From Coniferiporia sulphurascens (Eukaryota; Basidiomycota; Agaricomycetes; Hymenochaetales; Hymenochaetaceae), in contig NBBA01000001.1 in assembly GCA_002794785.1 (NCBI GenBank), forward strand, positions 2,914,001 through 2,978,000: a DNA stretch of 64,000 nt, written 5' to 3'. Positions 24,211 to 35,915 of this stretch are shown here, piece after piece. Both the position numbers and the translations under genes were made by a program. Within the stretch, counting starts at the first letter, position 1. Every line of letters begins with the position of its first letter. The notes below the pieces were generated by a model. The model did not search any database and was not told the origin of the DNA. It was given only the letters and a program-made list of their open reading frames with translations.

Positions 24211-25150
24211 CTACGAAAACTTGGCGTTCGTGAAATCCAGCTCAGGGTGCGAAGCTTTGAATTTTGCAAGCGCCTATGCGACGTAATGGTTATTGAATAG
24301 GTCCCCAGCCTAAAAGCAGGTGGGATGTGCGCACCTCCATCTTTTTTTGTTCATCGGAAGTAGGCAGCCCCATTTGCTAGTTGAAAGGTGTTGGTTCCAT
24401 CAATCTTGAGATTTCTAATGTGCTACTTACTTTGCGCTGATTGTCATACTGGCAACAACTCAGCTGCATGATCACTCCTAATAGTGGTGTGCTCACCATC
24501 ATCTTTTCAACTACACCTCTATAATTTAATGGTCAATACAAGTACAGTCTCCCGCACACAGCGTGTCACACTCACCTGGTTTCACCGTCAAGGTCACTCA
24601 ATTTACTGTTCTCCGGTACAATCTTTTTCGTGTCTATCTTGGAGTGATGGGTGAGCACATTCTCCCACCAGGTCATGTTATTTATCTTCTCCAGATGTAC
24701 GAGCACTTTCTCCTGATCCTCTGATAGATGCGCAAGGAGGGACGGTTTAGTGTATGCGCACTCATACACCAAGCCCGGAGCGTACCAACGGTCCAAGTGC
24801 TGTCTTCGACTTTTACTTCTTTGCAGAGCTCGCCGTCCATGATGGGTTCCTGGCCCTTGAGACCGACAGTGAGTTTCTTCTTTGAGATAACAACCTTGAG
24901 ATCCTTGGCTCTCGTGCCTTTCGGAACAGAAATGGTGATGTCGACGTCACTGAGCTGCTGAACCCATTCGTAAGGCAAGGCTACACGCAAGGCCGGAGGG
25001 AAAAAAGCTCAGATTACGCAAAGATGAGGCAGTAATGAATAAAGGGTATATATCCTTGCCTGCCTGTTCCTCGGCCTCCTTTTTCCTTTCCTCGGTTTCC
25101 TTGGCCTTTCTCTCCTCTTCGGACAGGTGTTCATCATCAATTTGGGCCAT
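24211..25150 (-). CDS. NUDC: Nuclear movement protein NudC (CS domain)
   Basis: Seven exons 25150-25060, 24980-24786, 24720-24576, 24518-24497, 24448-24431, 24376-24335, 24273-24211 give 191 aa. An acidic/basic coiled-coil lead is followed by a p23-like CS domain ([19 protein letters not shown] to [20 protein letters not shown]) and the NudC tail [56 protein letters not shown]. NudC proteins are HSP90 co-chaperones linked to dynein function and nuclear migration. The first intron (24981-25059) has a GCAAGG donor. Exons of 22, 18 and 42 nt in a row encode the conserved VEKMMYDNQRKQMG segment; they were placed by phase and conservation. Confidence 0.9.
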
Positions 25151-25355
25151 TTCGACCGTAAATGGGGTGGTTTATTGTCGCAGGAGAAGCGTCAGTCGGT
25201 CGCCTGATACTACCACCGCAGTAGCTGAAGGGGATTAATATTGAAGGACGAACGCGTCAATTAGTCGTGCTGCTTATGTCAGCTAGCCGCACTTCAGCCA
25301 CCACAGCGACCCGGGAGGTCACACCCGCGTCTATCCATCCTTGCGATACCCTCCC

Positions 25356-28196
25356 ATGTCCACCTCGACCCAGCAAGACGCTGCCGCATGGGCCGACTTT
25401 GAAGTGAGCCCCATGCACAGAAGAGACTTTTCCCTCTACTTACAAAATTCTTACCATGCTAGAACCTCCGCCACAGCGTTAAATCACATACCGTGGACAA
25501 GTTGAAGCAGATCATCGCTGGTCTTATTGAAGAATGCAGGGCCCAGCTTTCCAAGTCTGGGAAAAAACAGGAGCTCATCGACAGAATCACTGGCGAGCTC
25601 GACAAGTATCGGTATATGCGTCAAGTTGACCATTGGAGCCGTGCACGATCTGTGTTGCATCAAGTCCGAGCGTCTGGCGTGTGCGTTTCAATTAAGACTT
25701 GTTCCCTTTGATATTCCTATCGAATTTCAGCCGGGAATTTAACTTTCCCAGCCCACATCCTTTCCTTTCCTCTCCCCTTCCTGTTCTGCTTGACTTTTTA
25801 CTCCCTTCACAATGATTCTCAAAGTCGCAAGTCTGACTCGTCCTTACAACGTCCCTGCTTACAGTTATACCAACTCTGGATCGGGCCAAACTTTCGCGGC
25901 AAATCATGATTTTGCGCAGAATAATGTGCATGGCTCAGCTTATGTGCATGCCAAGCCTTCGTTGAGTGGCCACCATCCGAACGGCAGTGTGGGTAGCAGT
26001 TCCATCGCGCGTTACGACCCATATGCGCCTCCCCGAAGAGCCGTTCCTGCCCCTTCGACACCCTCGCCAGCCAGAACAAGTAAGCACGCTATGGCCACTT
26101 TACGCAACCTGACCGACACATTCCCAGGCACAAGTGTTTCCATACGATTTAAGCCCTCTCCTTTTTATAGGGTGGATCAAGCGGTATCGTCCGTCGTCGA
26201 ATGTCCAGGTATAGTTTTTCTTCCCCTAGGTAAACACTAGTTAATCTTTTTTACAAGAATCGACGGGTTCAATGGATCGACGTTCACAGGCGTTGCAGTT
26301 TGCCCTCACCCAAGAACATGTCAATAAATTGAATCAACCAGGGTGAGTGATGAACTCCAACTATCGTGACGTGCAGTGGACATGATCTCTCTGTCCAGCT
26401 CGCGGTTCCAACTCCGACTTTATTGCACGACAAATACATTTTACACACAGTCTCCGGTCGGATTCCGTTCGAATCCGCTGCCCTGTCCCATCGAATTTCC
26501 TGCCACCTGCGAAGTCAGAGTCAACAATACGCTTCTGCAGGCGAACTTGAAAGGAATAAAGAAAAAGCCTGGGACTGCGCCTCCCGCGGACCTGAGTAAG
26601 ACAGTACGGATGGCCGCGGGCGCCCAAAACAGGGTCGACATGGTTTACGTCAACAGTCAGGCAAATACTGGGCCGAAAGTATGTGTAAATCTCTATCATT
26701 TTCATATAATTTCGGGGCTCAGTCGGATTAGAAATTCTATATGGTTGTGTTTCTAGTGGAGATTTCGACTGTCGAGCAGCTGGTCGATCGCCTCAGGAAA
26801 GGAAAGTTCAGAACTTTAGAGGAAGTTAAAGCTCAAAGTCCGTACGCCGTTTTGCGGTGTTGTTAGAGCATACACCTAACACTCACTTCTTGTTTTAGTG
26901 GCGAAGTCAATTGCTGATGACGATGAGATCATCATAGGCAAACAGAAGATGTCTCTGAAGTGTCCAGTAAGTGTTTTACATTGATTTCCTTCACTGGCAC
27001 TCACCGTTCTTGCAGTTGAGCTATACTCGAATCAAGGTCCCTTGCCGGTCGGATAAATGCGTACATCCGCAGTGCTTCGACGCATACTCTTGGTACTCGG
27101 TTATGGAACAGACGACTACCTGGTTATGCCCGGTATGCGAAAAAGTGTTAAACCCAGAGGAGCTGATTGTGGATGGGTGCGTGTGTGTATACCTTATCTA
27201 GCTATTCCATCACTAACGCAATATGTTACTAGGTACTTTGGCTTTATCCTTGACCAATTACCGGAGAGTATCGAGGAAGTTGAGGTCGAGCCGGATGGCG
27301 AATGGCATACTAGCGACGGCAAGTATGGTTCGCCTGTGTGGATGGATGCACATCGTACGAAAGTGTCAACCAAGGCTCCGTCGGTTTCGAACGCGTCTAC
27401 TTCTAATAATAACGGTAAATCATTGCCTTCGTCCTCGCCAGGAACGGCTGCATATGCGTCAGCGTCTGCATCCCGTTCTTTGGGCGAAGTGGTTGTCCTT
27501 GACTCTGATTCAGATGATGAAGGGCGAGTGAAAAAAGAACTGTCCCCAACGAACTCGACTTCACTGTCTCTAAGCGCAAGCAAGACCGATGCATCATATT
27601 CTTCCGCCCCATCCTCCAGGGCAGTTTCTTCCGCCGTGATTGACCTGACGCTTGATTCCGACGACGAGGGACCCCCTCCCACCCTTCGGGTGACTACGAC
27701 AAAGCGGAAGGCATCAGAAACTCCGGATCGAGCGGAGGAGGCAGCTTACAAGAAGCTGCGCGCCGTCGGGGCGCCGACGCCTACGGCAAGCAGGAAAGAG
27801 ACCGGTAGCGGGTATACGAACGGGAACGCGCTGATGCCTGTCGGACCGGAAACATTTTCGAGGGTGTTGCCGCCTCTTCAGCGTCAAACATCGGTCTCAG
27901 CCGCGTCGAACCACCACCACCATGACCATCACCGCTCGCCGTCAGCAGCGAGCTCACCGCCGTCTGCGTACTACGCAACGCACCCTGCGCCGGCATCTGG
28001 ACAGGGTTCACGTCCGTTCATACCATACAATGGATATAGCCAAGGCTCTGGAGCGAATGGCTCAGGAGCTGGGTACAGCGGGAGTGCGGGCGAGTCACCA
28101 GGGAGACATCTTCCGCCTAGGCCTGCGCAAGCGCAGGGGGCTTTTAACCCATATCTTCCTCGGTCAAACGGGAGCGGTGGGTCGGCGTGGCCATGA
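25356..28196 (+). CDS. siz1: SUMO E3 ligase of the SIZ/PIAS family
   Basis: Ten exons: 25356-25403, 25463-25680, 25832-26079, 26128-26208, 26258-26342, 26399-26678, 26732-26837, 26899-26966, 27016-27176, 27233-28196; 752 aa. A SAP-like helical domain (about 17-60, KSHTVDKLKQIIAGL) comes first, then YDPYAPPRR, a PINIT domain (about 180-360, with SIRFKPSPFYRVDQAVSSV and RMAAGAQNRVD) and the SP-RING (KCPLSYTRIKVPC, CVHPQCFDAYSWY, WLCPVCEKVL). Two SUMO-interaction motifs follow (VVVLDSDSDDEG and VIDLTLDSDDEG). The disordered Ser/Pro/Gly-rich tail fills the last exon. It is expected to move SUMO from Ubc9 to nuclear substrates. The exon 2/3 junction (25680/25832) lies in a weakly conserved linker and is less sure. 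Confidence 0.88.
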
Positions 28197-28525
28197 CAGT
28201 ATTTATTTTTCTCTGGTAATTGTTTTTGGGATGGCTAGGATACTTGGTATGATTGTAATACGGAGGCGGTGCAATTTACGTTTTGCGGGATGAATGCGAT
28301 TGGGGTGAGAAAAGATGGAATGCGGCAAAAAGGGAAGCGAGCCTGAGCAAATAGCGAACCAGTAATGAGCGAGAATACGGGCCGCTGAGAAAACCGAGCG
28401 GAGTTACAACCCCCGGTTTTGTCCGACCACCGAGTACAAAATCTTCGCTCACAACTCGGTCCTGTTCTTTCACAACCCCCACTCACTTCCTTCAGTTTCC
28501 CTTCTCCCTCCTCCGCACCAAAAAA
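28197..28525. promoter_or_regulatory. Upstream region of the ADP/ATP carrier gene
   Basis: This 329-bp gap follows the SUMO ligase stop and leads to the carrier start at 28526. Its last 90 bp are strongly pyrimidine-rich (about 28455-28515), as in leaders of highly expressed fungal genes. No reading frame was supported. Confidence 0.4.
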
Positions 28526-30008
28526 ATGGCCGACGTTAAGAAGTCGAAGACCCCCAAGGATTTCGCCAGTCCGTACAGCTGCCCTTTTGCTCTCGTGCGC
28601 CGTTGTTGGCGCCGAGTTTGCGTTTTTCCGTGCTGACCTGGCACTTGTTTTGTTACTTTTCGCAGCCGATTTCCTCATGGGTGGTGTTTCTGCGGTGGGT
28701 TTTCGTTCCCGCCTTTGTGCCAGCCGCCTTGTACCGACATTTCATCTACGTAGGCCGTCGCGAAGACCTCCGCTGCGCCCATTGAGCGTATCAAGGTTAG
28801 TGTACCTCGCTTGTATCTCTTTGCTCGGTGTTTCTAATATTGGTTTCCTTTCAGCTCCTCATCCAGAATCAGGTTTGCACCATTGTTGCCACGTGTAGTT
28901 CGCTTTCTTACTGGATCTTGGAACTTCATTAACAGGATGAGATGGTAGCTATTTTCTATAGTGTACGACTTATAGATGTTTCTGACACTTGTCCTCCAGA
29001 TCAAGCAGGGCCGTCTTGCGTCCCCTTACAAAGGCATTGGTGACTGCTTTGGTCGCACTTACCGTGAGGAGGGTCTCGTCTCCCTCTGGCGCGGCAACAC
29101 TGCCAACGTCATTCGTTACTTCCCTACTCAGGCCCTGAACTTCGCGTTTAGTAAGTGATACGTATTTCCTTTTCGGGATGTGTGCTAATGTTCTTGATAG
29201 AGGACTACTTCAAGTCGTTGTTCGGCTTCAAGAAGAATGAGGGCTATTGGAAGTGGTTCGCTGGTAACGTTGCTTCTGGTGGAGCCGCTGGTGCGACGTC
29301 CCTGCTTTTCGTTTACTCCCTCGACTATGCTCGTACTCGTCTTGCGAACGATGCCAAGTCGGCGAAGTCGGGTGGTGCTCGTCAGTTCAACGGCCTCGTC
29401 GACGTCTACAGGAAGACTCTTGCTTCGGATGGTATTGCTGGCCTGTACCGTGGATTTGTTCCGTCGGTTGTTGGTATCATTGTCTACCGTGGTCTTTACT
29501 TCGGTGTCTACGATTCCCTCAGTAAGTTCCCCATTTTTTTCTTGTTTGCGGGTGGTTTCTGATTTTGGAATTCAGAGCCCGTTGTCCTCGTCGGTGCGCT
29601 CGAGGGTTCGTTCCTTGCCTCATTTGCGCTCGGTTGGGGTGTCACCATTGGTGCTGGTCTTGCTTCGTACCCTCTGGACACGATTCGGTAGGCCCAAGAA
29701 CGTTTGTAAAATGCTCGGGTTTTCTGATAATTTCTTCTAGTCGTCGCATGATGATGACTTCAGGTGGTGCTGTCCACTACAAGTCGATGTTCGATGCTGG
29801 CTCGCAGATCATTGCGAAGGAGGGCACGAAGTCGCTATTCAAGGGTGCGGGTGCCAACATTCTCCGTGGTGTCGCCGGTGCTGGTGTCTTGTCGTTGTAC
29901 GACAAGATCCAGCAGGTTATGTTCGGCAAGGTCTACTCTGGAGGTAAGCCTGTTAGCTGAAGCTGGTTTTGGGGCTCATAGTAACGTCGTTTTATAGGCT
30001 CTGGCTGA
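28526..30008 (+). CDS. AAC: Mitochondrial ADP/ATP carrier
   Basis: Ten exons: 28526-28568, 28666-28694, 28754-28795, 28855-28872, 28936-28944, 29000-29150, 29201-29521, 29576-29687, 29741-29943, 29998-30008; 312 aa, the family length. It exchanges cytosolic ADP for matrix ATP across the inner membrane. Visible are the three mitochondrial-carrier repeats (signature starts [15 protein letters not shown] and YPLDTIRRR), the carrier-specific RRRMMM nucleotide signature, LLIQNQDEMIKQGRL and GLWRGN-like text ([25 protein letters not shown]). Five exons are shorter than 45 nt, including a 9-nt exon for Asp-Glu-Met. Introns crowd the first 130 bases of coding sequence. Confidence 0.95.
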
Positions 30009-30506
30009 TTTTCCCGCTTTCGATGGATGCGTGTGTTTCGGTAGTTGTGTTGTCCTTAGATTCCTTACGGTTATTACAAATATTCTCTGCTATTCTTTCG
30101 TTGCTGTTTTGCTCGTCCCTACTTCGGCAGGGTCTTTTTGCATGCTGTTCGTCTCGAGCAATGAAAAGTTACATAGAGATTTGCTCGGATGTCGGTTGTG
30201 AGATGGTTGTGAGTAATCATGAGGGAGAGCTGTGTCGGAAGCGCATGATTGGGGCTTTGATTGTCGAGTGGCATTTAGCAATTTTTGGAGATGTCGCGTC
30301 GGAGGCGATGCTGGGTGGATTAACGTGTTTGCGAATGCGGGAAAGGGCTTGTTGAGATGAATGTACATACTGGGCGGCTCCCCGCCAACCGTCGTTGTAC
30401 AAATACAGATGAGATCAAGAAAAGTTCCAGCTAAGATAAGAGGATGCACTTTGGTACGCGGTCGATATCAATAGAGGTAGAATAACACGAGACCCTTTCA
30501 TCTGAA
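30009..30506. other. Intergenic region between convergent genes
   Basis: A 498-bp gap between the stop of the carrier and the stop of the BRCT-Myb gene. It should contain both 3' untranslated regions. I see no supported reading frame or repeat. Confidence 0.5.
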
Positions 30507-33264
30507 TCAGCTACTTCCTTCCCTAGTTGCCTCATTAACGGCGTCCCCGCTCTGCTCCCCCTCGGCTTCCGGGAGGTTGAGCGCCTTACGCAGCCTCTGA
30601 TTTACATCTTGCATACGCAACTCGTAGAAGTCCTGCCAAGTCGGCGCCGTGACACATTTATACTGGATTGCTCGGTTAGTAAGGCGGAGACCTGAATATC
30701 GGCCACGTAACTTACCTTCTTCTCAAGCCCGGCCCAAAGCTGCTCGTCTTCGCTCAACCCGTCCGGTGGGTTCGCGAAGTAATTAATGATCGTCTTGAAG
30801 TCTGCTTCGACGTCCTTAACGGATTCCTTCTCCGCATCCCCAGCTTGCCCCTCTCCGTTTCCGCCCTGGCTCCCGGCCTTTACCACGGCGGGATCGTCTT
30901 CAACATCCATTGCCGTCAAGGTCGCATCTCCACCCTCGGGTTCTTCACTCTCTAACTTCTCTGTTTCAATTCCCGTCTCGACGGCAACTTCGTCTCGGAT
31001 CTTCTCGACCTCTGCACGATATGTGTACAGAGTATTTATCCAAGAAGCCGTGGAATGAGTGGTTACCTAAATCAGTTGGAGGAAAGCAATTAACATCGTA
31101 CTTTTTTCACGCAAATCATTAAAGTACGCACCCGACGGGCAACCTCTGTTCCTAAAAGGTGCAGGGTCGCATCAGGTCTTTTTCGGAAGGTGTACTCTGC
31201 ATATTTCAATGCATATGCCTTTTCTTCCGCCGTGAACGCGTGTCTATTTCCTGCCATAATCTCCGTATTGGCCGCTGGAAGCGTTGGCGATCGGAGAATT
31301 CCGTCACTGTCTAACATATCGTCTCGCGACAGAGGGATGTCCTCAACAGCGTCCTCCTGAAGTAACTTGACTTTCGCGAGAATTCGCTTTTTAGCTGGTT
31401 TAGGACGTTTAGCTATCTTGGCTGGCTTTTCAAGCCTGAAATCTTCCTCTTCCACTATGGCATTTTCCTCTAGACATGCTTCTATGAAACCTGGCCGTAG
31501 GGCTGTTCGCTTCAAAATACATGTGAAGTCAATCGGACTGTAATTTCCAGGTATAACATCTTCTACTTGCCTTCAAGTCTTCGACAACGTTCATCCACTG
31601 CTCGGTCACCTTCTTCGCATTTGCATGGGGGGTTAAAATGATATAATCAGCATCCATTGGTTCAAACGTAATTTGACCACCATTCTTCTGAAAACAGATC
31701 CGTTTGAGTCCGGAAACCGATTAGACTTAACATAAGGGTAGATAGTTACTTTAATTTGGTGCACAAGGTCGATCCTGTTTCGAATTTGCACTTGCAGGAA
31801 AAATTTCATGGGTGATCCATTCCTAGCAGTAAAAATTCCGACGGGAGCGGCCTTATCCTTCTTGATCCGGTCACGCACAGGCTCCACCGATGGAGTGCGT
31901 TTCTTCTCGCGTCGTCTACCACTTGAAGTAGATGGCGACCGAGAACGTTTCGCCCGCCTTGAGGTCACGGTAGAGTCACCCGACTCGCGGTATCGCTTCT
32001 TTCCCTTCTGAGAAAGTATAGACTTTTTGGGTACAGGACTGGCAGGCAAAGAAGGGCTTTGGCTCATTCCGTCCTGAATATCCGACGGACCCGGTTGGGG
32101 GGAGATTGATTGACGGGGTGAATCAAACCCTGGACCAGGATCGATGGTCGGAGAGGAATATTGATCCCTATGTCCAAGGGTGTCATGGTAGTTATGTGCG
32201 TAGTGACCGTTCATTTGCTGGGGTTGGTTTTGCATAGCCTGAATAAACGGATGTTCACCCATTTGTTGCGACATGGACATTTGCGGCGGGGGCAGGTTCT
32301 GTGTAAAAGCGGAAGGAGGGGGCATAAACTGTTGTCCGGAAGGTACAGGTTGACCGGGCCATGCCGACGAAGTGCTGGGCTGTTGGGACATGGCTTGCAT
32401 GACCATACCCATAGCAGCCGCCATCAAATCTGGGTTGGTCATCATAAGAGATTGCATACCCTGTGGAGTGAACTGAGAATTTGCAAATTGCGGGAGTCTG
32501 GCGACAGACATGTCAAAAGGTAAAGGTGCCATTGGTTGCATTGGAGACGCAAACCTGGGAAGGTGTTGAGTCTGAGGGTCCGACGTTTGTGCGGGGTATG
32601 AGAACGATGAGGATGTTGGCGGGGGCGTCAGAAGCCTCTGCGAAGTCGGAGGGAGGTGTGGATCCGCAGAATATAATTCACCGTGCGACGGGACGCGCCC
32701 CGTTGGGGTTTGTCTGGGTGTCGGGAGCGGAGGAATGCTGGAGCCTGTACCCGATGACCGATGCACGCCTTTGTGTGAAGGTGCACGCTTGGAGGATGAG
32801 ATAGAGGGAGGATGTTCTGAGGTCTCGTCGTCCACCACGTCCCCGGGTAATGGTGTGCCGTCAAGATTCCCGCAACCAGCCCAATCGTCATTCTCAAGCA
32901 AGGGTCGACCAGCTTTAAGGCAATGATTCACCCAGGCGGTATCAAGAATGACTTTGCCCGGGTCCATGCCCCAGTCACGAACAAATTGGCGTCCCTCAGA
33001 AGAACTAGGTTCGACGAGGATAATACGTGCAAGTGACACATCGACGCATATGTTTGCACCGTGACTCTAGAAGCGGAGTGGTTAGTACTCGCAAACACCA
33101 GACGGTGACGGACAGATGCATACACGCAGAGTCCTTATGAGTCTGGGCCTGTTTTCTGAGACGCCGTTGGATTCGACAAAGACTTGTAACGAAGAACCGT
33201 CTGGTGACGTAAAGACCTTGGGCTTGTTCTGCGAGCTGGACGTCTGTGAGGATGAAAAGGCCAT
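30507..33264 (-). CDS. BRCT-BRCT-Myb protein, Rap1/TERF2IP-like
   Basis: Six exons 33264-33124, 33066-31750, 31687-31571, 31509-31132, 31066-30716, 30662-30507; 819 aa. An N-terminal BRCT-like fold (about 15-105: LIRTLRSHGANICVD, ARIILVEP, VILDTAWVNHCLKAGRPLL) is followed by a long Pro/Gln/Met-rich disordered region and a basic cluster. A second BRCT (about 445-555) has MKFFLQVQIRNRIDL, KKNGGQITFEPMDADYIIL and LRPGFIEACLEENAIVEEEDF. A Myb-like domain (about 612-670) contains HAFTAEEKAYALKYAEYTF and the THSTASWINTLY helix. This order resembles telomere protein Rap1. The intron at 31510-31570 uses a GCAAGT donor. Telomere function is inferred from architecture only. Confidence 0.8.
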
Positions 33265-33595
33265 GTCCAGTAACTGCACGCCCCGCAGATAGCAACACTG
33301 AAGAGAGTGAATGCAAATAGACGCGGGTGTTCTGCGGTACTACGGTAAGTAGTAATTTACAGGATGGGTGTAGCACACCAGACAGAACAGACATACACGG
33401 AGACCAGGATAGTATTATGTTCGCACGGCTACTTTTCTAAAGTTTCCTAATAAAGGCAGGGACAACGTTGTAGAACAAAGCCGCCCGAGTACAAGGCTCT
33501 TCAAATATTAAGGGCCCGTTTGCCATGTTCTCCAGGACCATTTTCATCCTTAGCGCTCCTGCCTGCACCATCGTCCGCATCCTCTGGGTGACCTG
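33265..33595. promoter_or_regulatory. Divergent promoter region
   Basis: 331 bp separate the divergent starts of the BRCT-Myb gene and a hypothetical gene. No distinctive element was recognised. Confidence 0.4.
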
Positions 33596-34842
33596 ATGGC
33601 CTCATTTACAGACTCTGTCGAGAACGTATACTCGGCTAAACTGAAGTCCATAACTACAGACTTTTCCGAGTTATTCCCTACTAGTGTCAAGGCCGGCCTT
33701 AGCATAAACGTGTGTTGTGTCCCCCTTGCTGCCGTGCATCTGCCAACTCATGCGCTGTTTGTGTTTTTCAGGGGAAAGCCAACGTCGGCATGGAGGCCTC
33801 CATCGCCGTACCCTCGGAGGGTGGCTCGCATTCTGATCCCTCTTCGTCTTCCACGATATCCGACTCGGAAGTGCCGCTGGGCGGCAGCTCTCCTAAGGCA
33901 CGACGCAAGCGCGACTCTGGCCTTTCGGATTCCGATTGTGGTGTGTCTATGCCTCCTCCAAAGCGCCGCAAGTCCAGAACGTGGTCTGCAAAGCGGGTGC
34001 GCTTTCACCCAGAGGTGTTCGATAATTCTCTCTGGGCGGAATTAAATGATGCGAAGTACGCAAGCGAGCGTCCACTGACTCCCTCTCGCGAACGGCCTTC
34101 TTTGTCAACTTCAGAAGAGGATGATTTCGCTACTCCTGTTGCGGGTATTTCACTCTGTACAACAATTGTCGCTTGCAATGTCCCGCGTGGTAGCCTGTCG
34201 TTCCTGCCCCGTACGCCGGGTTCAAATACCTTTTCCCGCAACGTGCCCGCTGCTGCAACAGGTTACATTACGGACACGGAAATCAGCAGTGATACGCTTG
34301 ACCTCGACGAAGCATGGAGTATGTGTGCCGAATGCGACGCTGATTTCGCTCCACATGAATACGACGACGTTAGTGTACCACGTTCAAGCCCACCGCCTTC
34401 CGCACGAGGGATGATTCCGGCGTCTCCATGCCATATAGGCGATTCACGTCCAAAATTGCCCGGCGACGGCAGCAGGGAGAAAGGAAAAACGCAAGATGAA
34501 CTACCATCTATATTCACCCGACCTCCATCGAAGCTCTCACCTTTAACAGGTGTTGCTCACAGCCGGCCTGGGGTGCCATCTCCCACACTCGGGAACTCCG
34601 ACCCAAGCACTTCGACTCACCCGTTATTCACTACGGGGGAAATCATGCGATATAGCCGAATACTACTAACCGCACTAGCAAAACTACCGACAGACGAGGC
34701 CCGCGCTTCGCGTGAAGCATTGGAGCAAGTAGCACGTTGGCAAGGTCAGCGTGGTTACGAGGCGGGGTATCGTGAAGGGATGCGATCGCAGACCGAATCC
34801 ACCTGTAGTAGGGACCGTACTTTACTGAACACTGAGATTTGA
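33596..34842 (+). CDS. Hypothetical Ser/Pro-rich protein
   Basis: Exons 33596-33709 and 33772-34842 give 394 aa. The intron has GTGTGT/CAG ends and keeps phase 0, joining an N-terminal segment with VENVYSAKLKSIT to the long second exon. The body is low complexity: a Ser/Asp-rich patch, a basic PPKRRKSR stretch that could be a nuclear signal, a conserved-looking VRFHPEVFDNSLWAELND, and a C-terminal helical region (EIMRYSRILLTALAKLPTDEA then GYEAGYREGM). I do not recognise the family. Confidence 0.6.
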
Positions 34843-35004
34843 ATATCAATCTGCCAATATTTTGTTTCGATCATTCTGCGAGAATTTGAAATGTATCAGG
34901 GGAAAAAATGCATGGTTTGGCATGAAGCGGTGACATAGATGCAATAATTGTAGCCGTATGCCATACAAAGAGATAAAGAGACAATGCGAGCGTACACCGA
35001 TAGA

Positions 35005-35552
35005 TTAACGGTAACTGATAGCAAACGGGATCATTTGAGTAACGGGTAAAAGTAATCACAGAAGTAGTTAGCTCGCACCTCTTTTGCCTGCGAGCACGAG
35101 CACCCTGTCCACCAAACTTCTTGGGCTCCATCCGACGGGGGTCAGCGATGAGAAGAGTCCTGTCGTAGGCAACGAGCTTCTTCTTGAGTTCAAATGCACT
35201 CGCAGCATCAAAGTACTTGGCGTAGTAAGCAACCACAGCCTTAGCAATGGCCTGACGAATAGCGTAGACCTGGGAGACATGTCCACCACCCTTCACACGG
35301 ACACGGATGTCCAAGGGCGAGAAGGTCTCCTCACCAACGACGAGGACAGCCTCGTAGACCTTGAGGCGGAGGATCTCAGGCTGGAGGAGGTCGATGGGGG
35401 AGCCGTTAATCTTGATGAGGCCCTTGCCCTCGCGGGCGTGGGCGACCGCAGTGGCGGTCTGTAGATACGTGTTAGACGCAAATATGCGCCGGGAAAAGAG
35501 CATAACGCGCCTTCTTTTTACCAAACGTTTGGACGGCGTTGTACGATGCCAT
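35005..35552 (-). CDS. RPS16: 40S ribosomal protein S16 (uS9)
   Basis: Exons 35552-35511, 35458-35079 and 35014-35005 give 143 aa, the family length. uS9 lies in the head of the small ribosomal subunit, with its C-terminal tail reaching the P-site tRNA. Motifs: [75 protein letters not shown] and the C-terminal SYR. The last exon has only ten coding bases. The first intron (35459-35510) has a GC donor (GCGCGT); no GT donor keeps the conserved GKKKTATA frame. It is divergent from the uL4m gene, 363 bp apart. Confidence 0.93.
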
Positions 35553-35915
35553 GATGGTAGTTTTGAGGACTGGTGCAAGGGGAAAAGAAGGTCAGCAACG
35601 AGGACACTGAGTGCAGACCGACATCCAGCCCGGGCCATCTTCATCCACCCTCTCGACACGGTCCTGCACGGCCGACAGACGTACGACACACTCCCAAGAC
35701 ATCCCGGACGGCATATTGAGAAATAGAATAGCAGTCACTCACACCTCTAAATTGCTGGAGGTCGCGAACGTCGGCGGTGGTCGATGAGCAGCGTCCTTCC
35801 CAGAGCGCTCTTGGACCCTGAGCACAACCTTCCTATTCGATCCACGTCTCCGCCACTTGAACAAATATTATATTCATTTGCACTTCGCAGCCGCATCTCT
35901 GACTTGCCCCTCGAC
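35553..35915. promoter_or_regulatory. Divergent promoter of cytosolic uS9 and mitochondrial uL4m
   Basis: This 363-bp gap may coordinate a cytosolic and a mitochondrial ribosomal protein gene. The uL4m frame stays open back to about 35784, but the later ATG at 35916 opens a better mitochondrial presequence. No specific motif was identified. Confidence 0.4.
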
